64,000 bases of DNA from Gnetum montanum (taxonomy: Eukaryota; Streptophyta; Gnetopsida; Gnetales; Gnetaceae). Shown here piece after piece: positions 12,364 to 23,668 of this stretch (the stretch's first letter is position 1; each line of letters starts with the position of its first letter). A program made the position numbers and the translations under genes. The notes under the pieces are model-generated. The model searched no databases. It saw nothing but the letters and a program-made list of their open reading frames with translations, and was not told the origin of the DNA. The DNA is taken from positions 979,050 to 1,043,049 of the forward strand of contig MNCI01004661.1 of NCBI GenBank assembly GCA_015680685.1, given 5' to 3'.

Positions 12364-12955
12364 AGGAGCAAAGGTACAACTTAAGAAATACCCTACATTT
12401 ACATGTTATACAGATATCCTAGTAGTTGACATGACACCCACATATGGTGTGCTTTTATGTAGGACTTTCGGAGCTAAGTTTGGAGGCTTCTTGAGGTCAG
12501 ATTTCATAGAATTATTGATCCCTATCAAAGGAAGATCTGAGTATATGATTATACCTAGGAAACCCTTTTATAAGTAAGTGGTAATGACTTTTGACCAACA
12601 AACTATATCTCAAGGAAATCAAAACAGCAATCATTTCATTGGAGTGGTCGAACTAGGACTTGGCGAATATTTCTTAAATGATGATATAGATGAGACTCCA
12701 TGTATAAACCCTTTTACATACACATATTCTACTCAATATTACCAAGATTTTAGGGAATGCGAGAAGGTGTATGAAGATACTTTGTCATATCACCAACATG
12801 ATGGAAAAACCTTTCTTTTCGGTGACCCACCACCACTAGGAAATGATAAAGACATAAGTGAGATTCTAACTAATGAAATATTAGAAGATGGACCAAAATT
12901 TGATGATACCTCTATCTTTGTAAGAATTTGAGCCAATTTTTCAGATTGTACGAGC
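12364..12955 (+). pseudogene. Element C: end of gypsy protease and linker
   Basis: Coding similarity begins directly at the edge of the F LTR. The stretch at 12370-12560 carries the phrases DMTPTYGVLLCRTFGAKFGG and LIPIKGRSEYMIIPRKP. It resembles the region between protease and the extra RNase H in a group of plant Ty3/gypsy polyproteins. A 117-codon open stretch (12578-12931) of acidic linker follows. The protease core with its DSG motif is missing, either cut by the F insertion or never present. Confidence 0.65.
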
Positions 12956-13370
12956 TTGAATACTTGGATACTAAGAGTAGATGATGCTTCTTCCAAGAAA
13001 GGATGTGGAGCTGGAATAATGCTTATACCTCCTAGTGAATCTCTTATTCTTAAAGCTATTAATTTCACTCAACCGATGACCAACAACATGGTCGAGTATG
13101 AAGCACTAATTCATGGCATCAAACTAGCTAAATACTAGGATTTGTCCAAAATAAAAATCTATAGCGACTCCCAACTAATAGTGAATCAAGCCAATGGTAT
13201 CTTTGATGATAAAAACACCACCATGAAAGCATACAAAGCTTACATTCTTGAACTTATTAAAGAATTTGAACATGTAACCATAGAACATGTACCTAGGGAA
13301 GAAAATTATATTCCCAATGCACTAGCCCAAATGGCTATCACTTTGGATGTTCCTTTTAAGCATAATACTT
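12956..13370 (+). pseudogene. Element C: archaeal-type RNase H located upstream of RT
   Basis: The segment shows the order of an RNase H fold: VDDASSKKGCGAG (first acidic residue), NNMVEYEALIHG (glutamate), IYSDSQLIVNQ (second aspartate) and PREENYIPNALAQMA. In the last motif the usual ADALA aspartate is replaced by asparagine, and a TAG stop at 13136-13138 splits the domain, so it should be inactive. It precedes reverse transcriptase, whereas elements A and B in the same window have the corresponding domain after RT and the first RNase H. Confidence 0.8.
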
Positions 13371-15985
13371 GGGATTTAGAAATCATTATTGAAAAGGTGA
13401 AGTCCTATTCCATCCCTGATAATATCTCTTCTTTTCAAGTGTTTGACGATGATGGCCATATTTGTAAATTCCTATTTTCTGAAGGAGAATTCAGTGATCA
13501 AGGAGATACATCCAAGGATATTGAGTTCTTGAATAAGATATCTCCTAAAATTGCAATTAGGGAAGCTTTATTTGATGATCTACACATCAAGGCCCTGGAT
13601 TTATCTAAAAACAGTAATGAGCAAACGTTAGCTCAAATCGAAACAATTCAGATTCAAAAGGGAGAAAAACAATACCCTATAAAAATAGGAGCTTGTTTAC
13701 ATCTAGATGAAAGACAAAGCCTTGTTGACCTATTACATGAATTTAATGATGTTCTAGTTTGGACTTACAAAGACCTTAGGACTTTTAATCCACTAGTAAT
13801 TACACATACCATTTCCCTTAGGCCAGAAACAAAACCATTCAAGCAAAATCTTAGACCTGTGAATCCAAAGATTGAAATCCTTATGAAAGCAGAAGTTGAT
13901 AAACTCCTAGAATCTAGAATAATTTATCCAATAACACACTCTTGTTAGATCTCAAACTTAGTACCAATTAGGAAAAAAATGGTGAGTTAAGGTTAAGTAT
14001 TGATTTTCATAACCTTAATACTTCTTGCATCAAGGATAATTATCCACTCCCTCTTATGGAGGAGCTATTGCAAATTGTGAATGATGCTCAAATGTATTCC
14101 TTTTTGGATGGGTATTCAAGATATAGCCAAATTTTAGTGAATAAGAAATACCAATACAAGACAACTTTTACAACAAAGTGGGGAACCTTTCAATTCACTA
14201 AAATGTCATTTGGCCTCATAAATGTTAGCTCTACTTTCCAAGGAGCTATGGACAAAACTTTTGAGGGGCTAATTAGAAAGTGTATTATTATCTATCTTGA
14301 TGACTTAACTATTTTCTCTAAAGATAGAGGTACGCACCTTAAATGCAAAGAAATATTCTTATGAGGGGCTAATTAGAAATATTCTTATGAGGTGTAGACA
14401 ATTTGGCATCACCTTGAATGCAAATAAATCTATCTTTGGTGTTCAAAGTGGTAAATTTCTAGGTCATATAGTGACCAAAGAGGGGATTGTGATGGATCTT
14501 GAGTGGCTAAAAGAAATTTTAGAAGTACCTTACCCTTTATCCAAGACTGATCTAAGGGCTTTCTTTAGTAAAATTAATATTGTTAGATGATTTATCCTTG
14601 TCTATGCTGAATTAGTTAGACCATTGAATGATACGCTTAAGAAAGATAGTAATATGTAGTGGACAGATGATAGAAAGAATGTGTTTCTTGCTATTAAAGA
14701 AGCTATAATAGATGTACCTATCCTAGCTTCTCCTTGGTATGAAAATGATTTCTACTTATATGCCTTTTCTAGCGATGTTACAACTGCTGCTATCTTGACC
14801 CAAGACATAAACGATCAAGGTGAAAGACCCATAGCTTTCATGTCTGCACCTTTAAAGGATGAAAAATTAAGATACTCACCCGTAGAGAAGCAATTGTATG
14901 TTGTAATAAAATCCTTGAAGAAATTATGCTACTAGTTAAACTCAAAAATCTTTGTCATTGTCCCTGATCCAACTACTATTGCTTTAGCCAATTACAAGAT
15001 CCTAATGAGAAACACACAAAATGGGCTATGAGGCTCCAAGAATATGATATTCAATGGAAGTGGCCAAGTTAGTTAGAGGGACTGGTCTTGCTAAATTAAT
15101 AGCTAAAGCTTCAACCTCAAAAAATTGTGATGCATTCATACATAAAGAATCAATTCCTCTTCATATATTATCCATCAATGAAGAAAACGATATCCCATTT
15201 GCTCCCAATTGATTATATGATCCATGGTATAGAGATATCAAATTTTATTTAACATTCCATCATTGTCTCTCAGATTTACCTAGATATAAAAGAAAGATCT
15301 TAATATCAAAATGTTCTAAATTTGCTCTGATAAGTGGTGAACTATTTAGAAAGAATTTCCAAGGGATATAACTTAAGTGTTTGAACCAAGAGCAAGCTAA
15401 CAATGCTCTAAAACAACTTCACGATGAAGGACATATAGGATACCGCTCATTAGTTCATAAAATTGTGGGGGCTAATTATTATTGGCCTACTATGATTAAT
15501 GATGCTTATAACCTAGTTAAGACATGTGTCTAATGCCAAATATTTAAAGGTAAAGATTCCAAGAGTTTGGCCCCTTTATAACCTATAATAGAAACAAGAC
15601 CATTTGCCCAATGGGCCTTAGATTTTATTGGAGTGATTAATCCTTTATCTATTACCCTACATAAGTTCATTTTGATAGCCACTGATTATTGCACATGTCG
15701 GTTAGAGGCGAAAGCAACCAAAACTACATCATCTCATGAGGTCATTTGCTTCTTAGAAAATGATATAATCTCTAGATATCGTTATCCTTATGCTTTAGTA
15801 CTCGATAATGGGCCTGCTTTCATTTCCATAGAGTTTACAAATTGGGCTAGAGACCATAACATCATTGTCAAGGCAATAACCAAATATTACCCACAAGGAA
15901 TGGTTTGGTTGAATCTTCCAACAAAATTATATTAGATGGGATTAAGAAAATGGTAGCCCAAAATCATAAGCATCAACAACTTACT
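13371..15985 (+). pseudogene. Element C: gypsy RT, RNase H and integrase
   Basis: A linker (SYSIPDNISSFQVFDDDG...) leads to reverse transcriptase at about 13720-14600, with FLDGYSRYSQI, FGLINVSSTFQGAMD and the intact catalytic IIYLDDLTIF. RNase H follows at 14681-14940 (YLYAFSSDVTTAAIL, RYSPVEKQLYVVI). Next come an H2C2-type zinc region (about 15400-15540, one cysteine neighbour turned into a stop) and integrase (15600-15985) with LDFIGV and LDNGPAF. Stops and shifts break every domain. In RT a 26-bp direct duplication (GAAATATTCTTATGAGG twice, near 14349 and 14374) shifts the frame. Similarity fades at about 15985, where a minus-strand unit begins. No LTR of this element was found. Confidence 0.85.
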
Positions 15986-15989
15986 ATAT

Positions 15990-18081
15990 GACCTAGAAAT
16001 CCACTACTCTATGATAAAGATTCTTCCCTTGGAAAGCAACTTGGGGAAGGCGCGGGCTCAGAAGAGGGGATAAATGGTATGAGCCACCTCCAGCTCGATT
16101 TTATTGGCAGGAATTCCTTTCACTTCCTTGTTAACCCCTAGCCACTCTTCTATCTCCTTCTGGTGCTTAGAACTCCTCTTTGACTTTTCTTCTATTGGAA
16201 GGCCATCAAAGGGAATGCCAAAAAATTCAGCGAATAGTCGAGCATCAATATCAAAACTTACATGTACGTTACACACACGTATGTAGAGACACTCGGCTTC
16301 TTTGCTGAAAGACTTAACTAGGGTCAACATTTTGCCCACGATAATGTCGGAGGCTATAGCCAAAAATAGCTCCATTAGTCCACCTTCCCAGAGGTTATTG
16401 GTTAGGACAGTTGGGGCTGCACTATGGCTAAGCCAATGTTGCGTTTCTTTTATGTTGTCATAACGAAACAAAAGACTGCTCGCTTCATGCCCGGAGGCCA
16501 TAACCGTGACCTCTCGTGATTTCCTAACTATAAAAATAAAACAAGGATTTACACAATATAGCAAAATAAAATGATTTTACACATTGTTTTCATCCCGTAA
16601 GATTGTACAATGAATCACCATAGCGTAATTTACTGTGTCTGAAAGGCGAAGGGAATGGTGGGATTTTCTCTTGCATGTCTACGATAGTGAGAGGACGATC
16701 CAAGTCCACTCCTTATCCAGCCATCTGAGTCTTTTACACTTGGAGAAGAATTTCAAGTTCTAACTATCCCATAACACCAGCACATACATTATTAATAGAG
16801 GTAAACTCCTTTATGGCCATTTTGGCCATAGACAACATATCTGTATCACCCTGGGATACCATCCTTATTGATGAAAAACCTACACCACAGAATGTAGAAA
16901 ATTGTTTACACTAGACATAAATTTAGACAAATGGTTAGCATATCATGACGCCGTGGAAACACTTACCTGCCTGCATAATACATGATCCCAGGTGGATTTT
17001 GGAAGTAGGTCGTAAGATGGCGAGCCACGAACAAAGTGTTGTAGGCATGATAACAATTAAACCTGGGCATATCCCAGATCCAAGCAAATGTCTCAAACCC
17101 CTGGCGCTCTGTTCATGGTCTTGCACCTACATGGTTTTGATTGAGCCATCCACCAAAAATGTCAAGATGCTCTGTGTTGATCCAACCAGTAGCATCTCCA
17201 GAATGGCGGCGGCTGTCTTGGCCAGTAGATGCAACCAAATAATTATGCTAAAATTGCGTAACAAAAACTGCAAAAACTCCCGTGCGCCTCTTTGGAACCA
17301 AACCACCTCCTCCTTTACACGAGCATGAGGAGGAGGAACATTGGCCACGGGGATATGTAAACAACACAAAATGCCCACAATGTCCAAGACGATCAAGATG
17401 GGCTTTAGCGTAATCCTTTACAATGAAACAGACTTCTATTAGAAATAGTAATGTAGGCATACTAACGACGTAAGAGCAAAAAAAAAGGGATAGGTGCATG
17501 AAAATTCATTACACAACACTAGAGTTTCCATTACCTTGACTCCCAGGAAATTGCAAGTTACGTTAGAAATGCATTACGAAAATCACCCAAACCCTTGCGA
17601 TGACACAAGGTCTATCCTTGACAATAGTAATAAAAGTAACATTGCATATTACCCCAACGTCACATGCAACCATTATGGGTGAGATGATGGAATCCTATTT
17701 ATACTACATAAGGGTATAGTACCTGTACTCCTCCAGTTATGCATTATGTTTGCACAATATTGCCCAAGATCTCCCTAACCCTTGCGACTATGCAAGGTCT
17801 GTCTCCAACGATAACGATAGCAGTAATAGTACAAAGTACGATAGCTTAGCCCACGTGACCAAGTATCAACACCTACCATAATGCACATCTTTGAAATAGG
17901 TACAATTGCGAAGCCATAACAACAAAAATAACAATTATGCAGGAGGGTAAAAGGCCACTTACCGAGCGAGTGGAGTAGCCTCCCGCGTTTTGACCTTGGC
18001 CTTTGAAACCCACTACAAACTCTCCTGCACTTCATCAATCTTTGCTAATTTGACATGTTTTCCTTTGATCTTTGGCACCAT
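15990..18081 (-). pseudogene. Unrecognised intron-containing gene-like unit (plant transposon-protein-like)
   Basis: On the minus strand a start-like ATG at 18081 opens MVPKIKGKHVKLAKIDEV. The main exon-like stretch is 16058-16527. It begins after a good acceptor (TTTTATTTTTATAG) and encodes about 155 residues, including HWLSHSAAPTVLTNN, MELFLAIASDIIVGKML, CLYIRVCNVHVSFDI and LFAEFFGIPFDGLP, ending in a stop at 16058. The pattern of a small helical region followed by a conserved strand and FFGIP resembles the uncharacterised plant transposon-protein domain often found near retroelements, but I am not certain. The 1.5 kb between these parts (16528-18030) looks intronic, with short decayed frames. 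It may be an extra ORF of a retroelement or a host gene caught between elements. Confidence 0.4.
17580..17885. repeat. Imperfect tandem duplication of about 190 bp
   Basis: The phrases ACCCTTGCGA, ATGCAAGGTCT/ACACAAGGTCT, the following GATAGTAATA-type run and the CACGTGACC/ACGTCACATG stretch occur twice, at about 17590-17690 and 17775-17885. The duplication lies in the apparently intronic part of the minus-strand unit and has no coding meaning that I can see. Confidence 0.5.
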
Positions 18082-18849
18082 GGTTACAACTAAACAACCT
18101 TTACAAAATCGTCTGCTTACGCCTTACTTCTGCTCTCCTTCTGCTATAGCCTAATTCAAATTCGCAATTTCTTTAGTCTACTTTGAGGATGAATCATCAA
18201 CTTATAAATGGATTGATTAAAACCAACTATTCCCATGTCTGACCAATGCAGAATTTTCTCGACGCGTAGGTATGTCAATATAACATGAAGCTTGAAGATC
18301 GCAACATTAATCTTGTAGATATCATATAGATTATGGTTCGAAAAGCCCCTAAACTAATGCGTAGCTCATCGTCTTGTAATCCAGTCGCATTAACTACGAT
18401 CTACATAAAATTCTAAATTAGCTATCTCGACACGCTAGATGCGCCACGTTACACTCCTCATCATAGTTCATAGAAGTCTTACACTAACATCTAGGAAATT
18501 AGGCTTACGGCTTTCTCAAACCACACATATGGTAACGATCCGCTAGGACCTTAAACTGGTAGCTCTTTAACATGTACCACTAAAATAAGAAAACCTTCTA
18601 TCATTTCAACATATCAACAAAAATGATATAACAACCTCTGTTTTGGGTAGTTTTGTAGGTCAATTTGCAAATGGACGTAGCTTTACTCGCACCCCTAGCC
18701 TTAATAGGCCCATACGGGGAAATCATTAGATAGCTCAATCATGTACTGATACGAACTGACGCTTCCCTTTGTGATACAACCATAGCAACATCGGAAGTAT
18801 CCCCAGACTGGCTAGAACATTTGGCCCGAATCCTAGACTTGGAAGTTGG
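18082..18849. other. Non-coding stretch before element B pol
   Basis: No protein similarity was recognised on either strand. It probably contains the decayed leader or gag-protease region of element B, but no gag core, zinc knuckle, primer binding site or LTR could be seen. Confidence 0.4.
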
Positions 18850-21800
18850 TGATGTGACCGAGGATTCCCTCACTGAAGTCCCTATGGTTACGCACAAAGG
18901 AGGAAGCAAAACTATGAAAGTTAGTTCTCTCTTTGACCAACAAACGCAAAGCGATATATTTTGAGTGCTCTAAGATAACATTACGATGTTCGCATGGTCA
19001 TACAAAAATATGCCAAGTTTAGACCCAAGGCTAATACAACACAACATAGTTTTAGACCCGCATATCAAAGCAGTTAAACAGAAAGCATGGAAGATTAAGC
19101 CTGAAATCATGCTAGCAGTGCGTGATGAAATCACTAAGCTATATTAGGCTGGTTTCATTCACACAATCGATTATTTGGACTGGATGTCAAAGATCGTAGT
19201 TGTCTCTAAGAAAATGGGGGGAATACGCATCTGTATAGACTTCCGTGATCTAAACAAGTTCATGATTAAAGACAACTTCCCATTACCTAGTATCGACCAA
19301 CTTATCGATACAATAGCTGGCCACGCGTTACTATCCTTTATGGATGGGTTTTTGGGCTATAATCAAATTTGTATCAACCTAGAACACCAACTGACTACAA
19401 CTTTCATGACCCCTTGGAGAACTTTCTGTTACATCATGATTCCTTTTGGGTTAAAAAACACTGGAGCAACCTATCAATGCACTATGACATACATCTTTAG
19501 TAATTATCTCTTAGAGAGATTGAACGATTACGTAGACGACACAACTATCAAATCTAAGAAGTCGGAAGATCACTCAGAAGACCTAGAGTTAATCCTTAAA
19601 TGATGTCTCAAACACGACCTACTGCTCAACCCAAGAAGATGTGTGTTCGGAGTCAAAATCAAGCGCATGTTGGGGTTTGTGGTATTAGAGACTAGCTTCC
19701 AAGTCGACCCCGACAAGGTTAAAGCTATCGTTAATCTAGCACCACCTACAAACCTCAAAGAACTACGTGGGTTGCAGGGTAGGTTACAATTTATCAGGTG
19801 GTTCATCTCGAGATTAACAGACAAGTTACACCCTATGCAACATCTGCTCAAGAAAGGGGTTAACTTCGAATGGACAAAGAACTGCCAACGTGCATTTGAC
19901 AATCTAAAGAAAGAGCTATTACATTTGCCAACGGTTTTTCCACCACAAAGGGATTAGCCTTTCTACATATACCTGGTAAGCTCAGAGGTGTCTATAGCTA
20001 TGTTGTTGTGCTAAAGAAGGGACGACGGGTCAGAAGTTCCTATCTACTACCTAAGTCATGCTCTATTTACATACAAAACATGGTACAATGAAGTAGAGCA
20101 TAACTATTTAGCATTAGTGTTTGCACTCAAAAAATGTAGGCACTATCTTTTCTGTAGCCAGGTCAATATAATCTGTAAAAACAACATTCTGCGGGCCATC
20201 ACAAACAATTTATATGAAAGTAGTAGGATAGCCTGCTGGAAAGCCATCACAGTAGAATTCGACTTGCACTACGTTGGCCAATCTTCCACAAAAGGCCAAG
20301 CGATAGTTGACCAGCTTGCAACATCACCAGTTAACGATCAAGCCATGATAGAACCCGAGTTTTCTGATGAACAGAGACATAGTTTAAGCCTTGTATCGAT
20401 AGGCCTCAAAGAGACGTTATACTTCGATGGAGCTTCAACTACCAAAGACAACAGTTCTGTGACTATCATTATGCTCTCCCCTGAGGATGTTCGTCCATTG
20501 GCTTACCACCTAGCATTCCTTCAATGAACAATATGGCAGAGTACAAGGGACTCCTCAGGGGATTGTTAACAGCCAGGGAACTCAACGTTCAACACCTGGC
20601 AATCCGAGGTGATTCGATGCTCATCATCAATCAAATCACAGGGGTCTACGCTTGCAAAGCTGTGCATCTGCAGCCCTATTGCAATATGACTAAATATCTG
20701 TTGAAACAATTCATGACAAGTGATGTCCAACACGTGCAGCGTAATGAGAACACTATAGCTGATGCACTAGCCACACTGGCTTTAAACGTGCCACCACATT
20801 TGTTTTCCACTTGGCCCACTTTAATGATGGAATGTACAGATCTTGTCATTCAAGCGGTGCAAATTTCTTCTCTAAGCACGGGTGGAACGCCAGAATGGTA
20901 CGATAACATTAAAGCCTACCTTCTGCATGGTGAACCACCACACATGTTAACACCTACAAAAAAAGACATAATCCGCAAGCGTGCCCGACAATATGTCATC
21001 ATTGGAGACAGTACTCTCTATAGACACTCTTTTGATGGAGTATTGCTAACCTACATTAACAATGACCAAGCGCAATGAATAGTTAGCAAAGTCCATGAAG
21101 GACTATGTGGGGGACATATAACCCCATGAGCCATGGCCACTAAAATCAAACACCTAGGGTATTATTGGTCATACATGGAACGGGATTGCTTAACCAAGGT
21201 TAAGACATGTGACACATGCCAACATTACGCAAATCTAATACACATGTCACCAACTGAATTGCATACTACACAGATCACTTGGCCATTCCAACGATGGGGA
21301 CTAGACATCATAGGTCCCATCATGCCTAAGTCTTCCGCAGGACATAGCTTCATCATCATTGCCACTAAGTATTTCACGGAGTGGGTCGAAGCTATTCCCC
21401 TACAAAAGATTATATCTCAATAGGTTTTCCATTTTATCTTGGACAATATAGTAGCTAGGTTTGGGCTTCCCATGACTATTGTGACTGATAACGGGCCACA
21501 ATTTAGTAGTGCTGAAACCAAATCTTTCTGCAGTAACCTTTGTATTAGACAATATTTTTCTTCACCTTATTACCCACAAGCAAACGGTCAAGCAGAGGCA
21601 ACAAACAAGGTGGTCATCAACTTACTAAAGAAAATGCTATGGGCCTATCGTACATCATGCAGAATAGCTACCGATAGGACACCCTGCAACCTAGTCTACG
21701 AATCTGAAGTAGTGTTTCCCCTGGAACTACAGATCCCCTCATTGTGGATGGTCCTCTCCACGGTTATAAATGAGACTCAACACAACGAGTCCAGGATCGT

Positions 21801-22092
21801 AGATTTAGACTCAGTAGAGGAGAAATGCATCCAGATACTCGACAATATCGAAAGGTATCAAGACAGGCAGAAACAGAAGCATCATCACAACTTGCATCAG
21901 TGACCGATCAAGAAAGAAGACTCGGTTCTCAAAGCTATTCGTGAACTAGTGGGAAAATTCTTTGGAAGCTGGGAAGGCCCTTTCCTAGTTGTCAATGCAT
22001 ATGACAACGGAGTATTCATGCTAGCGGACACTGACGGCAACGAACTCCCGAATTCGGTGAACCATATGAACCTAAAGCAGTACCACATCTAA
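18850..22092 (+). pseudogene. Element B: Tat-type gypsy pol, nearly complete but interrupted
   Basis: Reading frames follow each other with few stops. RT (18980-19800) has FSYK-type N-terminus, DLNKFMIKDNFPLPSID, MDGFLGYNQI, IPFGLKNTGATYQ and catalytic DYVDDT. The first RNase H (19960-20260) ends in YLALVFALKKCRHYL. A second, archaeal-type RNase H (20420-20800) has FDGAST, NMAEYKGLLRGLLTA, IRGDSMLIINQ and an intact IADALATLAL. An H2C2 zinc motif (21090-21230) ends in CDTCQ. Integrase (21280-21890) has LDIIGP, TDNGPQF and NGQAEATNK, so its three acidic residues are kept. A GPF-type C-terminal module ends at the TAA of 22090-22092. Compared with element A, integrase lacks about 15 residues between KKML and the AYRTS helix. 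In-frame stops at about 18961, 19145, 19601, 19957, 21076, 21421 and 21901 prevent expression. Confidence 0.9.
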
Positions 22093-22109
22093 ATGTCGAT
22101 TCAACTCAA

Positions 22110-22500
22110 ACACAAGGTAAAAAACGTCTACTATGACGTAAAACTGGCAATGTTGTACATGTCTGCTATGACGTAAAATTGGCATTTCTTGCATGCATCT
22201 GCCATGATGCTAAACTGGTAAAGTTTCCGACCATCCACCATGACGTGAAACTGGCGAGGTAAGCATCTGTCTACTGAGATGCTAAACCAGCACAGATTTG
22301 TTCCTGGGTCATGACACAAAACTGACACCCACAACACAGTCTACTGGAACCATAAACTAGGTCTTCCACCATCTGCTATAAGGAAAAAACTAGCAAGCTT
22401 CAGTCTACCCATACTTTAAACTAGGACCATAGTCTACTGAGACTTAAAACGAGCAACAACAATCCACCAGGACCTAAAACTGGAATCTACCAGCAGGCAG
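22110..22500 (+). repeat. Degenerate tandem array in the 3' UTR of element B
   Basis: About eleven units of 30-40 bp follow the pol stop. The shared core is GTCTACTATGACGTAAAACT followed by GGCA, clearest at about 22128, 22168, 22210 and 22240 and fading to TCTACTGAGACTTAAAAC at the right. Variable tandem repeats in the 3' untranslated region are a known feature of Tat-lineage plant retrotransposons and have been linked to the birth of satellite repeats. Confidence 0.75.
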
Positions 22501-23668
22501 TCCATGAAGCAAGTGAGCATGATCATTCTTGCACTGCATCCCTACTAGAAGGAACAAGTAAGGTGTTGGAACAGACACAATGTCGCTACCCCACTAGCAT
22601 CCTACTGATTCCTTGGATATGCCAAAAGGCCTACTACTAACCCCTCGGAAATGTTGTTACGACAACCACTCTATAGTTACGACTCCCAGGGTCAACTTTG
22701 CCACTTGGGACCCCAAGGAAACTATGGTCACCCATGGCCTCGGTGGCCTCCATTCGTCACTGCCACAAGACTCTGGCTTAGCAGAGTTTTCTGGCTAGTT
22801 CTTTACCTAGTCAATCAGGCAAGATGAATTTGGCTATCAACGGTGACTTCCTGAATCGTGGCATCAACATAGGGACCCTTGCTTCTTGCTACGGTCCCTT
22901 CTGTGTGGCATGCGCTCTCCTTTTTGCTTCAAATAACACTTGTTTCAACAGCCTCCTTAGCGATTAGGACGATTGCTTTTGCTCTCCATTCTCTATTATG
23001 TTTTGCAGGTTACTTGCTATGATGGCGTTGATCGAGAATGCATTCACTCGGAGGTGAGATGTCATGGAGTTCTGAGGTGGCTGCTTAGACTAGCCTGACT
23101 ACTTGGGAGTGCAAACCTTATCTTTCCCTCCCTCAGATACCTTACTTTACTTTCTCCTTTTCTTATCCTTACAACCGCCTTTACCCTCTTCTTTTGTTTG
23201 TACATGATGTGAGCATATAGTCAATTCTTTCGCACCATCATGTCCATGAACTGGCGTAATGCAACTTGCCTCATGGAATGTAAGTTGCACCAAAAAAAAG
23301 GGCAAAGCTAGGAAAAATGGATGCAAAACAACTCATCCAGGCCATACAGGCATAACACAACTTGTCCATGCAAACCCTTCATATGCAGCAGCGTAACCTC
23401 TCGAGAATACACTCATGAAAAGATGCCTAATAACTTGTTTGCAAAAGTATCCTGTTCACATGCTTGAGTATTCCCTGAACCTCCCTCCTCTCACTTCTTT
23501 AAGATCCCTCCTATCCTCCTCCTTCTGTCTTTGCACTTCCAGGTTTGACAAAGCGACATCTGAGCAGTTGCCAATGAACGTTGTTGGTGTCTTTACCTCT
23601 CTGGTGTTTCATATTCTTTGTCGACATCTTTCGGGTAAGTCCTCTAAACGTCAACAAAGTGGGGCCAT
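22501..23668 (+). other. 3' untranslated region of element B with polypurine tract
   Basis: The region has no credible gene; its short open frames show no known motif. It is pyrimidine-rich between 23120 and 23560. It ends in the polypurine tract AACAAAGTGGGGCCAT (23653-23668), the counterpart of the tract in element A. Confidence 0.55.
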
